Positions 54,356 to 63,573 of a DNA stretch of 64,000 bases are shown piece after piece. A model generated the notes under the pieces. It ran no database searches, was not told the DNA's origin, and was given only the letters and a program-made list of their open reading frames with translations. How positions within the stretch are numbered: position 1 is the first letter of the stretch; each line of letters opens with the position of its first letter. Source of the DNA: Capillibacterium thermochitinicola (GTDB lineage: Bacteria; Bacillota; UBA4882; UBA10575); assembly GCF_013664685.1 (NCBI RefSeq), contig NZ_JAAKDE010000014.1:1-64000 (forward strand), given 5' to 3'. A program made the translations under genes and the position numbers.

Positions 54356-54653
54356 CTCTACCACGCTCACTTACTCAATTTTCCGCACGAATTCCCTTCC
54401 TGCGCTGCCTGCACGGGTAACTAAAACGCTGGTCACTAAAGGGTAAACAAACGATAATGGTGAATCCCTTTCCACCCAATTTCGTCCCGAACTGAACCTG
54501 TCTTTGAAGTGAAACTACTGCCAGGCGAAGTTGAAAAGGGGAAAGGGGTAAGGGGTGTGGATGAAACATATTTATATGGTAGTGGTCACAAACGGAGGCG
54601 AACACCACACCCCTTTTTCTTGCTGCCTTTCTTCCGTCAATAGAAGTTTTGCT
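54356..54653 (-). other. Intergenic region between two polysaccharidase genes, with a large hairpin
   Basis: AAGGGGTGTGG (54550-54560) and CCACACCCCTT (54605-54615) pair perfectly over 11 bp with a 44-base loop; the plus side continues TTTTTC. It lies about 40 bases past the stop of the chitinase gene at 54654 and may end that transcript, although the minus-strand T run is poor. No convincing promoter for the downstream hydrolase gene was found. Confidence 0.45.
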
Positions 54654-56768
54654 TTATAGCGGCAACCACAATGCCGGTACATTGGGCGGCTCCCAGCCAA
54701 CCAAGGCGGTATGGGCCTGCCGGCACTGGTATACATTCCCCTGGTAGGTAACAAGGTCACCAACGTTGTAACTTACCCCTGCCTGCCACGGTTGCACACC
54801 GCTACCCGGAGTAGGCGTTGGCGTCGGACTCGGGGTTGGGGTCGGGGTCGGACTCGGTGTTGGTGAAGTGCCCGGTGTTGGCGTCGGGGTCGGCGTTGGG
54901 GTTGGTGTCGGTGTTGGAGTTGGAGTTGGGCTCGGCGTCGGGGTCGGTCCTCCGCCTTCCACTTCGCGCCAGACACCCCACTCGCCGGTCGTTCCCGGTT
55001 CTTCCCCTACCGTCCACCACTGGGCCTCCCAAACCTTGCCTTTATGCGTTACCCGGTCACCGCGCACATAAACCGTATTCGGATCCCAAGCCGGATATCC
55101 TGACCCTGGTGTCGGTGTCGGGGTTGGGGTCGGGGTCGGTGTTGGCGTCGGAGTCGGGGTCGGTGATGTGCTTGGGGTCGGGGTCGGCGTCGGGCTAGTC
55201 CACGGCGTTGGGGTCGGCGTCGGTGTTGGGGTCGGTAAAGATGGTCCTCCGGCCGCAAAGACGTTGTTAATCGTGTCAACAAGCGGCGATTGCACATTCG
55301 CCCACTGTTTTAATTTGTTCCCGTAAGCGGTATACGGCCCGCTGAAAATAAGGTCGCCATAGGCCGTCCAGATGATGGTCCCGGCCAGCCCTTTGTCCAC
55401 AATGAATTGGGCTTTATGCGCGATGGACTCTTCATCATCATAGCTTAAGAAGTAATTGTCCTTCGTCAAATACGGAACCTTGGCCTGGTTATCCCAGTGC
55501 CTTATCCAACCGCTGCCGGGGGTTAAAGCCTTTTGTAAAATATAGTAGTAATTCGGAGTCCCGTCATAGACATTCCGGGGCCAGTTGACGAAGTCGGCAC
55601 AGGTTTCAACGCTCCCGTCGGGCTCTACGAATTCTTGCCGCTTAACCGTCGGCGCATTTAGCGCAGCCGGACCGTTGGTGATCACACCCCGGCCATAGAA
55701 AGGTATCCCCATGTTGACTTTGCTCAGATTTACGTTCAGGGCAACAAGCCCGTTGTAAACATCGTTCCAGTTCCAGGTCGGAGCTTCCGCATTGTCATAG
55801 GTGTAGAGGGGCGAGTTGTGCCCGGCCTTATTCGACCAGCCACCGTTGAAGTCATAGGTCATCATGTTGAAATAATCAAAGAGTTGATCTAACCTTTGCC
55901 AGTCAAAGCCGCTGATTTTGTTGATGTCCGCGGCAAAACAGGTGGTCAACAGTTTGTCATAGCCAATGGCGGCGCGGATATCCTCCGCCAACTTGATGAA
56001 GTTTTCATAGTCGGCTTCCGAGCCCGTAAAATTCATGCCGGCAAACGGCCCCGGGTATTCCCAGTCAAGGTCAATACCGTCAAAACCAATGTTGATCAAG
56101 CGGACACAGTCCTGAACGAACCGTTGTCTTTTTACCGGGTCCGCCGCGACTTCAGGGAAGTGCCGGCACATGCTCCAACCACCAATGGAAGCCAAGACCT
56201 TTACACCATGTTGTTTCGCTTTGTCAAGAACACCAGGCGCTCCCCCTTCTTTTTTGAGGGGTAAGGGGAATGGTTGGTTATAAAGGCCCCAGTCCGGGTG
56301 TGACCATGTCCCGCTGCCCAGCGTAACTTCAAAACCTTGTGCCGTCGCGCGCTGAAGGATTTCCTCATTTATGTAATAAACCGGATCCAACTCACCAAAG
56401 AGGATAAACAGATCCCAACTGCTATAGATGTCCGCATTCAGCAAGGGCGCGGGCTCCTGCCGGACCCCCGGCTGGTGCAGATTTTTATTCCGAAAATCGG
56501 CACTGTGCAACGAACCGTCATGGGCAACGCCAAAGAAAGAATAATTTAAGATGGTATACTTCGAAAAATCAATATTTAAGTGGGTCAAAGCACCTTGTGC
56601 CGGTAAACCGGCCTGTTCCGCTTTCCAAGCATCCCATTGGGTGAAATAGCCAATCACCTGTTTGTTATGATCGCTGGTTGTGGCCGCATTAGCCCGGACA
56701 ACCGGTAAGAAGAACATCGCCAAGAGCAAACATAACACGACAGGTGTAATCTTTGTCCGCCTGGACAT
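54654..56768 (-). CDS. Secreted GH18 chitinase with two C-terminal CBM5/12 modules
   Basis: 704 aa. Signal peptide (1-29), GH18 domain (about 36-500) with ASIGGWS at 193-199 and [11 protein letters not shown] including catalytic Glu237, then Pro-Thr linker, CBM5/12 ([16 protein letters not shown]), linker, CBM5/12 ending at the C-terminus. The stretch MGIPFYGRG and the closing WTAYGD are typical of GH18 subfamily A. It hydrolyses beta-1,4 links of chitin with retention, by substrate assistance. Start ATG 56768, 10 bases after GGAGG. The CBM5/12 DNA is nearly identical to that of the next chitinase gene, suggesting recent duplication or conversion. Confidence 0.93.
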   Translation of the reverse strand: MSRRTKITPVVLCLLLAMFFLPVVRANAATTSDHNKQVIGYFTQWDAWKAEQAGLPAQGALTHLNIDFSKYTILNYSFFGVAHDGSLHSADFRNKNLHQPGVRQEPAPLLNADIYSSWDLFILFGELDPVYYINEEILQRATAQGFEVTLGSGTWSHPDWGLYNQPFPLPLKKEGGAPGVLDKAKQHGVKVLASIGGWSMCRHFPEVAADPVKRQRFVQDCVRLINIGFDGIDLDWEYPGPFAGMNFTGSEADYENFIKLAEDIRAAIGYDKLLTTCFAADINKISGFDWQRLDQLFDYFNMMTYDFNGGWSNKAGHNSPLYTYDNAEAPTWNWNDVYNGLVALNVNLSKVNMGIPFYGRGVITNGPAALNAPTVKRQEFVEPDGSVETCADFVNWPRNVYDGTPNYYYILQKALTPGSGWIRHWDNQAKVPYLTKDNYFLSYDDEESIAHKAQFIVDKGLAGTIIWTAYGDLIFSGPYTAYGNKLKQWANVQSPLVDTINNVFAAGGPSLPTPTPTPTPTPWTSPTPTPTPSTSPTPTPTPTPTPTPTPTPTPGSGYPAWDPNTVYVRGDRVTHKGKVWEAQWWTVGEEPGTTGEWGVWREVEGGGPTPTPSPTPTPTPTPTPTPTPTPTPGTSPTPSPTPTPTPSPTPTPTPGSGVQPWQAGVSYNVGDLVTYQGNVYQCRQAHTALVGWEPPNVPALWLPL
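54797..54952 (-). repeat. Pro-Thr linker repeat between CBM5/12 modules
   Basis: Degenerate hexamer repeat in the chitinase gene at 54654-56768, about 156 bases, encoding Pro-Thr with GTS and SPTP breaks. Confidence 0.8.
55104..55239 (-). repeat. Pro-Thr linker repeat between GH18 and CBM5/12
   Basis: Degenerate hexamer repeat in the same chitinase gene, with WTSPTP and STSPTP breaks. Confidence 0.8.
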
Positions 56769-56877
56769 GTTTTTTATTCCTCCTTTCTCTTAAATCAACA
56801 CTACTCTCCACCAGCACTTTATTACCCTCTTTGCATCAACCACCGCCTTCCTCGACCGTGCAAAATGAAAGGGGGAC

Positions 56878-56917
56878 TGGAGTGTGGCTTCATAAGCCAC
56901 CGGCTTCCGCCACACTC
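56878..56917 (-). terminator. Hairpin between two chitinase genes, possible terminator
   Basis: GGAGTGTGG and CCACACTCC form a 9-bp perfect stem; a nested AAGCC/GGCTT stem lies inside. It stands about 40 bases past the stop of the chitinase gene at 56956. The following T run is weak (CCCCCTTTC), so it may be an attenuator or partial terminator allowing read-through into the next chitinase gene, for which no separate promoter is evident. Confidence 0.5.
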
Positions 56918-56955
56918 CGTTTAAAGCACCTCGCAATTTTAATCAGTACCCGGTT

Positions 56956-59637
56956 TTATAAGGGCAACCACAAAGCAGGTACATTGGGCGGTTCCCAACC
57001 GACCAACGCGGTATGGGCCTGCCGGCACTGGTACACGATCCCTTGGTAGGTAACCTGGTCACCAACTTTGTAACTTACTCCTGCCTGCCACGGCTGCACA
57101 CCGCTCCCCGGAGTTGGTGTTGGCGTCGGGCTTGGAGTCGGGGTCGGCGTCGGACTTGGTGTTGGTGATATGACCGGTGTTGGGGTCGGCGTTGGCGTCG
57201 GCGTCGGGGTCGGAGTCGGGGTTGGCGTCGGAGTCGGGGTCGGGCCGCCGCCTTGCACCTCGCGCCAGACACCCCACTCGCCGGTCGTGCCCGGTTCTTC
57301 GCCTACCGTCCACCACTGGGCCTCCCAAACCTTGCCCTTATGCGTTACCCGGTCGCCGCGCACATAGACCGTATTCGGATCCCAAGCCGGATAACCTGAC
57401 CCGGGCGTCGGGGTTGGGGTTGGGGTCGGTGTTGGCGTTGGCGATGTGCCCGGTGTTGGTGTTGGGGTCGGTGTTGGGGTTGGCGTCGGGCTAGTCCCCG
57501 GCGTTGGGGTCGGCGTCGGCGTTGGCGTCGGGGTTGTCCCGTCCGCGCCACCATCCGGATATTCACATTTGAACGCATATTTCTGGCCGTCGATCGTTAC
57601 CTGGAAGTTCGAGGGCATCGACGCCGGCAAGTAGTAATTGATGGTCAGTTCATAGTAGTCGCCGGGAGCGATGCTCTTCCAACTCGGCAAAGTAAAGGTC
57701 AAGTAATGGAAATCACCTTTCAGCCCGCCAATGTTGTTGCCGGTATGGTCACTGGAGACCACCGTCAAACCGGCACCGCTCTGGTCGTTAATCCGCGACG
57801 AAGTGGAAGTCGCCATAGTGAATTCAAACTTCGTACCACCCGGAATCGTCTGACTAGTGTTGTTGGTAAACCTCAGTTTGGGCGTGATTGGGAAATTGTT
57901 GTCGCCGATGGCAAAACCACCGATACTGGGCACAATGTCGATCGATTGGGTCGGCATCGGCTTATTCGCCAGTTTCGCATTATACGGGGAAGCATTTTTA
58001 AACTTCTCATACATCGTGGTGATCAGCGTGTCGCCGATGAAGTATTCGCCGCGCTCCGGGTAATAAGCATAGTCGCCGGCGAACTCCCAGCACATAATAC
58101 CGCCGATTCCCCGGTCAATTACATACTGGGCCTTTTCGGCAATGGACTGCTCGTCTTCGATCGACAGGAAAACCTTCTTGGTTTCATTCCACAACCACGG
58201 CGCCACGGCCACCGCATCGTAGTACCGTTGATAGGTGCCGATCAACTGATTAGCTTCGCCGTCGGCCGGGTCAATGCCATAAATCGGCAGATAGCTTCCG
58301 AGAATTCCGTGTTCCAGGTTTTTCGCATGCCACATCGGGTTAACCCCGGCAAAAATCTCTTTTCCTTCTTTATCCACATCGTGCCAGATGTTATCGATTC
58401 CTTGGGCGCCATAACCAGGCGGGATTGTACTGCCGACATGGTCGCCGGTCCCAGGCGGATGCGGCATCCCCGGCGGTAACGGTGCTTCACCCCAGAGCCC
58501 GTGGGTCCCACCGGAGACATTCTGCCATCCTCTGGTGTAAAACGGAACACCAATGTTGATGCGTCCCGGCGGCATGGAACCACGGAAATAATGGTAAGCC
58601 CAGTCCGTGTTGAGATAGCCAATGTTGTCAAAGGCGCTGTAAGCGTTCCAGTGTTTCAATTCTGTATCCTGTCCCGTATCAAAGAGGGGTGCATTATGAC
58701 CGACGAACTTATTCCAGGTACCGTGCATGTCATAGGACATAATATTTACATAGTCAAGATACTTGGAGACCTGATGGGCTTCCATTCCCCGGAGCAGATA
58801 ACCGGAAGAGGGAGCGGCCACTGTCAAAAGATAGTATTTGTTATCCTGAACACTCGCCTCATCCAGCTTTTCCCGCAAAGTCTTCATCAAGAGTTCATAT
58901 TGCCGCCACAGCGTACCCCGCAATTGATCCGAAATCCAAAAATCCTCGGGGTTACCGGCCTTGCTCATGGAAGTGGGGTATTCATAATCGATATCGATCC
59001 CATCAAAACCGTATTTCCGTAGGAATTCCACACACGAGTCGGCGAAGGTATTGATCCCCTCGATAGTCTTAGTCATCTCATAAAAACCGCCATTCGCCAC
59101 CCGGTTACCTTCCAAATCGAAGTAACCGCCCGTCTCGGCCCAACCGCCAACCGAGATCAGCGTTTTGACGTGCGGATACAGTTTCTTGTACTTGTTCAAC
59201 AAGTTAAAATGTCCTTTATAGGGGAATTCCGGGTCCATCTCGCACCCCGGCACGTCCGGCCATTCCATCCCAATGGAAGGGTTGTCCGGAGAATCGGGGC
59301 CAACAGAGATCCGGTTGTTCTCAATATGGGCAAAAGCGTAGTTAATATGAGTTATTTTTGACCAGGGTATATCCGGTACCAAAAAAGCAGGTTGTCCGTC
59401 CTTACCGTGCCGCCAGGAAACGAAATATCCGATGATCCGGCGCGGATGATCTGGACTAATGATTTCCCTACCTTCCTCATCATAAACCAAGGCAAACGGC
59501 GGAACCGTATTGGGGTTCACCCACATACCTTCGGGGCGGTGCGCCGCGTGATTTACCTGGGCCTGGCTCGCTACGCTCAAAACAATCAGCGTGGCAAAGA
59601 TGCTTACCAAGGCCACAGCCCTTACGATTTTTCTCAT
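56956..59637 (-). CDS. Secreted GH18 chitinase with ChiC-type domain and two CBM5/12 modules
   Basis: 893 aa. Signal peptide (1-26), GH18 domain (about 66-560; ISVGGWAE at 161-168, DGIDIDYEY with catalytic Glu219), a beta domain of the chitinase-C type (about 575-715; [42 protein letters not shown]) known from Vibrio and Serratia-like chitinases, then Pro-Thr linker, CBM5/12, linker, CBM5/12. Start ATG 59637, 5 bases after GGGAGGAG. It is transcribed from a promoter near 60123-60151 with a leader of roughly 480 bases holding a 30-base direct repeat. Confidence 0.93.
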   Translation of the reverse strand: MRKIVRAVALVSIFATLIVLSVASQAQVNHAAHRPEGMWVNPNTVPPFALVYDEEGREIISPDHPRRIIGYFVSWRHGKDGQPAFLVPDIPWSKITHINYAFAHIENNRISVGPDSPDNPSIGMEWPDVPGCEMDPEFPYKGHFNLLNKYKKLYPHVKTLISVGGWAETGGYFDLEGNRVANGGFYEMTKTIEGINTFADSCVEFLRKYGFDGIDIDYEYPTSMSKAGNPEDFWISDQLRGTLWRQYELLMKTLREKLDEASVQDNKYYLLTVAAPSSGYLLRGMEAHQVSKYLDYVNIMSYDMHGTWNKFVGHNAPLFDTGQDTELKHWNAYSAFDNIGYLNTDWAYHYFRGSMPPGRINIGVPFYTRGWQNVSGGTHGLWGEAPLPPGMPHPPGTGDHVGSTIPPGYGAQGIDNIWHDVDKEGKEIFAGVNPMWHAKNLEHGILGSYLPIYGIDPADGEANQLIGTYQRYYDAVAVAPWLWNETKKVFLSIEDEQSIAEKAQYVIDRGIGGIMCWEFAGDYAYYPERGEYFIGDTLITTMYEKFKNASPYNAKLANKPMPTQSIDIVPSIGGFAIGDNNFPITPKLRFTNNTSQTIPGGTKFEFTMATSTSSRINDQSGAGLTVVSSDHTGNNIGGLKGDFHYLTFTLPSWKSIAPGDYYELTINYYLPASMPSNFQVTIDGQKYAFKCEYPDGGADGTTPTPTPTPTPTPGTSPTPTPTPTPTPTPGTSPTPTPTPTPTPTPGSGYPAWDPNTVYVRGDRVTHKGKVWEAQWWTVGEEPGTTGEWGVWREVQGGGPTPTPTPTPTPTPTPTPTPTPTPVISPTPSPTPTPTPSPTPTPTPGSGVQPWQAGVSYKVGDQVTYQGIVYQCRQAHTALVGWEPPNVPALWLPL
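57108..57248 (-). repeat. Pro-Thr linker repeat between CBM5/12 modules
   Basis: Degenerate hexamer repeat encoding Pro-Thr in the ChiC-domain chitinase gene, with VIS and SPTP breaks. Confidence 0.8.
57402..57537 (-). repeat. Pro-Thr linker repeat before the first CBM5/12
   Basis: Degenerate hexamer repeat in the same gene with GTS breaks. Confidence 0.8.
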
Positions 59638-59785
59638 CAAAGCTCCTCCCTTTTGATTATTCCCATTCCCTTTCGCCAATGGCACATATCGCTCTTGAGC
59701 AAACCACCTCCCCTTCCCCGTAAGACGAGGTCTTTTTAGTGGAGTTTTTGTGTTTCGAAAGGTCTTTTTAAGGACTTTTTTTCAT

Positions 59786-59815
59786 TGTGAAATTATCTGG
59801 CGACATTTTTCCGCT
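59786..59815 (-). repeat. Direct repeat copy B in the chitinase leader
   Basis: Minus strand AGCGGAAAAATGTCGCCAGA followed by TAATTTCACA; matches the copy at 60019-60049 in most positions, including AGCGGAA, GCCAGATA and TTTCACA. Confidence 0.55.
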
Positions 59816-60018
59816 GCTTTTAAAAGACAAAATACAAGATAAAAATTTTTTATGTATCAAAATGAAAAGGTTACTTATAAAACGCAAAAAAACAAGGTAA
59901 ACCCCATAATTTTCTCTAGGCTACCTCGGGTATTCCATTTTTTTACGTCTGTTCCATTTTTAACTATCTAATTCTTTTTCTTTTGGATAAAACCGTTTTG
60001 TAGCAGGCTTTTTTTCTG

Positions 60019-60049
60019 TGTGAAAATATCTGGCTATAAAAATTCCGCT
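60019..60049 (-). repeat. Direct repeat copy A in the chitinase leader
   Basis: Minus strand AGCGGAATTTTTATAGCCAG followed by ATATTTTCACA. It shares AGCGGAA, GCCAGATA and TTTCACA with the copy about 233 bases downstream, and both copies are followed by a run of seven A. Confidence 0.55.
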
Positions 60050-60122
60050 TGCCGGATCTTCTCTTGAAGCGATTAACATTGTTTTATTTTAAGTTTATTA
60101 AACCGTTACTATCTTGTTATAA

Positions 60123-60151
60123 ATTATACCATAAATTTTCCATTTTTGAAA
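60123..60151 (-). promoter_or_regulatory. Promoter of the ChiC-domain chitinase gene
   Basis: Minus strand TTTCAA (60151-60146), 17-base spacer ending TATGG, TATAAT (60128-60123). The extended -10 TATGGTATAAT closely matches TATGGTATGAT of the dual chitinase promoter. Confidence 0.5.
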
Positions 60152-60240
60152 GCCCTTTTTAACAAAATCATTAATTATTCGTGACATTCATATATTATGC
60201 TGGCTTTTTCGATTTTAAAATGTCGAATAACTGGGGAAAT

Positions 60241-60277
60241 GTTCTCAGGGGAATCCCCCAGGGATCCCCCTGAGAAC
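60241..60277 (-). terminator. Hairpin after the GH81 gene
   Basis: GTTCTCAGGGG and CCCCTGAGAAC form a perfect 11-bp stem 11 bases past the GH81 stop codon. The following sequence has no strong T run (ATTTCCCC), so termination efficiency is uncertain; it may protect the 3-prime end. Confidence 0.55.
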
Positions 60278-60288
60278 AGCAATATATC

Positions 60289-63200
60289 CTAGCGTAGTCT
60301 CCACAAAGCAGGTACATTCGGTGGCTCCCAGCCAACCAGCGCGGTGTGGGACTGGATACATTCGTAAACATTCCCTTGATAGCTCACCAGATCACCCTGA
60401 GTATAACTCACCCCGGCCTGCCATTGTGGAATGCCTCCACCTGGCGTTGGCGTCGGACTTGGCACCGGTGTTGGAGTCGGGGACGGAGTGGGCGTTGGGG
60501 CCGGCGTAGGCGTCGGGGTCGGAGCCGGTCCTCCGTCTTGCACCTCGCGCCATACACCCCACGGACCAGTTGTCCCCGGTTCTTCCCCTTGCGTCCACCA
60601 CTGCGCTTCCCAGACCTTACCTTTATGAGTTACCCGGTCCCCTTTCACATATACCTTGTTGGGATCCCACTGCGGATAGCCAGACCCCGGAGTTGGTGTT
60701 GGGGTTGGTGTCGGAGTGGGTGTCGGGGTGGGTGTTGGTGTCGGGGTCGGCCCGCCTCCCGAACCGGCCGGTGTCAACAACCGGGTTGGGAAGTCGTTGG
60801 TGTTGTACGCCATCGTCGCATTGTTCCCCGAAGCGCGGACGATCTTAACCATAAGCCGTTGGTTGACCAGGGACACGGCGCCCAAGTTGAAATTGTAGGT
60901 GGTCGGGTGATTGCCCCCGCCGGTGCTGGAGACATTGATCGTCTGCTCGCCCAAGAGGACGGCACCACTACCGTTGGCGTTCACCTTGTACAGTTGCACC
61001 TGGATATTGGAACTGCCGCCCGGGTTGTTGGTCCACAGGATAAAGGACCAGTTCCCCGCCGCATATGTCCCGTTCAGGACCGGCGAATACCAATATTTCG
61101 CCGTCCCGTCCAGGGTCTTGGTGGGCTGCCAACCGGTGACCCCCGAATGCTCCGTCTGCATATTCTCGCCGGCCGGATTCACCCCGGAGACCGCCTGGTT
61201 AAACAGATACCAGGTGGTCGGCAGACTACCGCCGGGCGGGGTCGGCGTCGGCGTCGGCCCGGTGGAAGGTGTCGGCGTCGGGGTGGGCGTCGGGGTCGGG
61301 GTCGGTTGGGCACCGCCCTGACTGGTCGCCATCGACCGCGCCGGAACCGTCATCTGGAATCCGTCGGAGAAGGTCACCGTCCTGGCCGAGTTGCTCATGT
61401 TGTAGACCACATAGGTCCGGGTCCCGTTCTTGTTGAAGACGGCATAGATGGGATAATTGGCGGTCACGTTCCGGTCCACCCGCCCGAGGGCATCAAAATT
61501 GTGGATCCAGTGGAAGGTGTGGGCTTTCGAGTTCCCCGCCTCCAGCCAGTTGTTGGGGTCATCAATCCCGGCGTACATCTGGTTCAAAGCATCCGCCGGG
61601 TTCACCATCGCCCGGTACATCCAGATCAAGTCGTCCCAGAGCAACCAGTTGGTCGAACCGCGCCGCGCCCGCAGATCGTTGTAATTGCGCTCGACATACT
61701 CCGGATAGAGGCCAAGGTACAACGAACCGCCATGCATGGGCAGCCAGTTGATTCCGTGAATCTCTTCCGGATTCGACGACCACCAGGTCGCGTTGGCACC
61801 CTTGCCGCCCCAGACCATCGTAATCTGCTCGTGCGGGTAAGACGGGTGGAAGTTTTCGTTGTGGACGTCAAACCAGTTCTCGAAGATGGCGTGCATCTCG
61901 GTGGTATACAGATAGATCCCCCGGTTTCTGACGGCGGTGTTCCCGGTCGCCTCGCCCCACAGGATCATGGCGGTCCAGGCGTTCATCGCTTCGGACGAGG
62001 ACTCCTGGTTGTTCCCGTCACCGAAGTTCGCATGGCCCGAAGCCCAGGAATGACCGGAATAGGGGTCGAAGTTCCGCAGATACGGGAAGAGCGGGTCGTT
62101 CCGGTCGGCGGCAAAGTCGCGGATCAGGAGATTGACCATCCCGCCCCAGTTGCTCTCGGCCGCCCAGTTCGGGTCGACACGGGCGATCTCCGCCGCCGCC
62201 TTCACGAAGTAACCATAGTGGAAATGGTGGTCATTCAACTGCGGCCCGCTGCCGTGGCTGTCCTCATAGCCGATGAGCGTCCCCCAGTTGCTGTTGTAGT
62301 AGAAGACACAGGAGGACTTCAAGTTCCCACTGGCATCACGGGCTTTAAGCCAGTTCTGCAGCGCGTTCTTGATGTGGTTCCGGAAAACATTGGCGGCGTA
62401 AGTATTGCCTACCTGGTCGGCGATGGGGGCCAAGACCGCCAATTTCCCCAGTTCCTTACCGACGTTGTAGGTGTCCACACTCAAATTGGGGGTCCGCGCC
62501 GCTTCCTGGTTGAGGTAGTTGTTGAGCCGGTTCAGGTCGTAACTGGCAACGTTCGGCAGCGTCGGCAGCACGCCGGGGTATTTCATGATCGTCTGGAAAC
62601 TGGTCCCCTCGGCCGTCTTCATCGTCCCCCGCACCGATTGGTAGGTATACGGCAAGAGGCTTTTGTTTGTGTACCGCCACTGGTGCGGGTAAAGCGCGAA
62701 GATCGTTCCGGTCTGGCTCCCTTCCCGCGCCACCGTCGTGTAGGTGAAGGTGGTCCGTACTTCACTGGTGTTCTGGTCATACACCCAGTCCGCTCTGGTG
62801 TTTGTCACGTGGGAGTAGGCGTATTGCCGGAACTTTTCCAAGGTGGAGGTCGAGTTGTTCGGCAGGACCGCAATCGAGAAATAGTTCTTGCCGTTTAAGT
62901 TGTTGATAAAGGTGGTACTCCCCAGCCCCGACCAGGTCGACCCGGTGGGACCAAACAGACCGTAATGACGGCCGTTTACGGTAATCCCCAGAACCGGCGA
63001 ACTGGCCGACCCGTACCAGACCGTTGGCACATGGCCAAAGGTCAGACGGGGGTTGCCACCGCTGAAGAGAAAATAGACATAAGGAGAACCCAAACCGTAA
63101 GTGGTTTTCATACTGAACGAGCCGCTCTGGTATAGATTGGTCACAAACCAGTCGCTGTACCCATGGACGCGCACATCCGGAAAACTGCCTACCGCGGAAT

Positions 63201-63573
63201 GGCCAACCGTAAAATCATGGGGTTGGTCATGGGGCATCCAGCCCGCAATCGCGTCGGCCCAGGCATGGATGCTCGGACCGGGGTAGTAGATCTGTAACCC
63301 CTCCGCTTTGTTCCAGACCGCCAACGGATGCGGATACTGTCTCTCCGAATGCGCCAGGAAGGCCGTGGAACTCCACCAGTCGTTGGTCGACATCGGCCCC
63401 GTCACGCTCGACGTCCGGTAGATGGTGGACTGCACGTCCTGCCTTCCCGGCGGCAAGACGGTGGAGTAACTCCCCGCCCCCACTTGTACCTCAAAGGCTT
63501 GTGCGCTAACGCTCAATAACATGGCGGCGAGGATGACTCCAAGAAAAACGACTCCTTTCAAGCGCCTTTTCAC
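60289..63573 (-). CDS. Secreted GH81 endo-beta-1,3-glucanase with beta-sandwich and two CBM5/12 modules
   Basis: 1094 aa. Signal peptide (1-26), GH81 catalytic domain (about 30-770) with NDWWSS near the start, DHHFHYGYF at 448-456 and NQESSSEAMNAW (Glu524, Glu528) carrying the catalytic acids. After a Pro-Thr linker comes a roughly 150-residue beta-sandwich of unknown function (opening TTWYLFNQAVSGVNPAGENM), linker, CBM5/12, linker, CBM5/12. GH81 cuts beta-1,3-glucan (laminarin, fungal wall), complementing the chitinases for fungal biomass. Start GTG 63573, 7 bases after GGGAGG, giving VKRRLKG and a proper signal peptide. Confidence 0.93.
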   Translation of the reverse strand: MKRRLKGVVFLGVILAAMLLSVSAQAFEVQVGAGSYSTVLPPGRQDVQSTIYRTSSVTGPMSTNDWWSSTAFLAHSERQYPHPLAVWNKAEGLQIYYPGPSIHAWADAIAGWMPHDQPHDFTVGHSAVGSFPDVRVHGYSDWFVTNLYQSGSFSMKTTYGLGSPYVYFLFSGGNPRLTFGHVPTVWYGSASSPVLGITVNGRHYGLFGPTGSTWSGLGSTTFINNLNGKNYFSIAVLPNNSTSTLEKFRQYAYSHVTNTRADWVYDQNTSEVRTTFTYTTVAREGSQTGTIFALYPHQWRYTNKSLLPYTYQSVRGTMKTAEGTSFQTIMKYPGVLPTLPNVASYDLNRLNNYLNQEAARTPNLSVDTYNVGKELGKLAVLAPIADQVGNTYAANVFRNHIKNALQNWLKARDASGNLKSSCVFYYNSNWGTLIGYEDSHGSGPQLNDHHFHYGYFVKAAAEIARVDPNWAAESNWGGMVNLLIRDFAADRNDPLFPYLRNFDPYSGHSWASGHANFGDGNNQESSSEAMNAWTAMILWGEATGNTAVRNRGIYLYTTEMHAIFENWFDVHNENFHPSYPHEQITMVWGGKGANATWWSSNPEEIHGINWLPMHGGSLYLGLYPEYVERNYNDLRARRGSTNWLLWDDLIWMYRAMVNPADALNQMYAGIDDPNNWLEAGNSKAHTFHWIHNFDALGRVDRNVTANYPIYAVFNKNGTRTYVVYNMSNSARTVTFSDGFQMTVPARSMATSQGGAQPTPTPTPTPTPTPSTGPTPTPTPPGGSLPTTWYLFNQAVSGVNPAGENMQTEHSGVTGWQPTKTLDGTAKYWYSPVLNGTYAAGNWSFILWTNNPGGSSNIQVQLYKVNANGSGAVLLGEQTINVSSTGGGNHPTTYNFNLGAVSLVNQRLMVKIVRASGNNATMAYNTNDFPTRLLTPAGSGGGPTPTPTPTPTPTPTPTPTPTPGSGYPQWDPNKVYVKGDRVTHKGKVWEAQWWTQGEEPGTTGPWGVWREVQDGGPAPTPTPTPAPTPTPSPTPTPVPSPTPTPGGGIPQWQAGVSYTQGDLVSYQGNVYECIQSHTALVGWEPPNVPALWRLR
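60436..60532 (-). repeat. Pro-Thr linker repeat between CBM5/12 modules of the GH81 enzyme
   Basis: Degenerate hexamers encoding Pro-Thr with Ala, Val and Ser breaks; more diverged than the chitinase linkers. Confidence 0.75.
60676..60756 (-). repeat. Pro-Thr linker repeat before the first CBM5/12 of the GH81 enzyme
   Basis: Uninterrupted degenerate hexamers encoding Pro-Thr. Confidence 0.8.
61232..61308 (-). repeat. Pro-Thr linker repeat between GH81 domain and beta-sandwich
   Basis: Degenerate hexamers encoding Pro-Thr with an STG break. Confidence 0.8.

Larger units (their letters stand above)
59638..60240 (-). promoter_or_regulatory. Long AT-rich leader and promoter region of the ChiC-domain chitinase gene
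   Basis: No gene in about 600 bases. On the minus strand an extended-10 promoter lies at 60151-60123 (TTTCAA, 17 bases, TATAAT preceded by TGG). The leader of about 480 bases then carries AACGGTTTA (about 60106-60098), a 31-base copy of a direct repeat (60049-60019), AAAACGGTTTT (about 60000-59987) and the second repeat copy (59815-59786). The motif AACGGT also occurs in the leaders of the dual chitinase and GH81 genes. No known riboswitch was recognised. Confidence 0.5.

Noticed and set aside
60346-62898. An 850-codon open frame on the plus strand
   Set aside because: It lies wholly antisense to the GH81 gene, is rich in Arg, Gly, Val and His typical of antisense reading of GC-rich codons, and has no ribosome site or recognisable domain.
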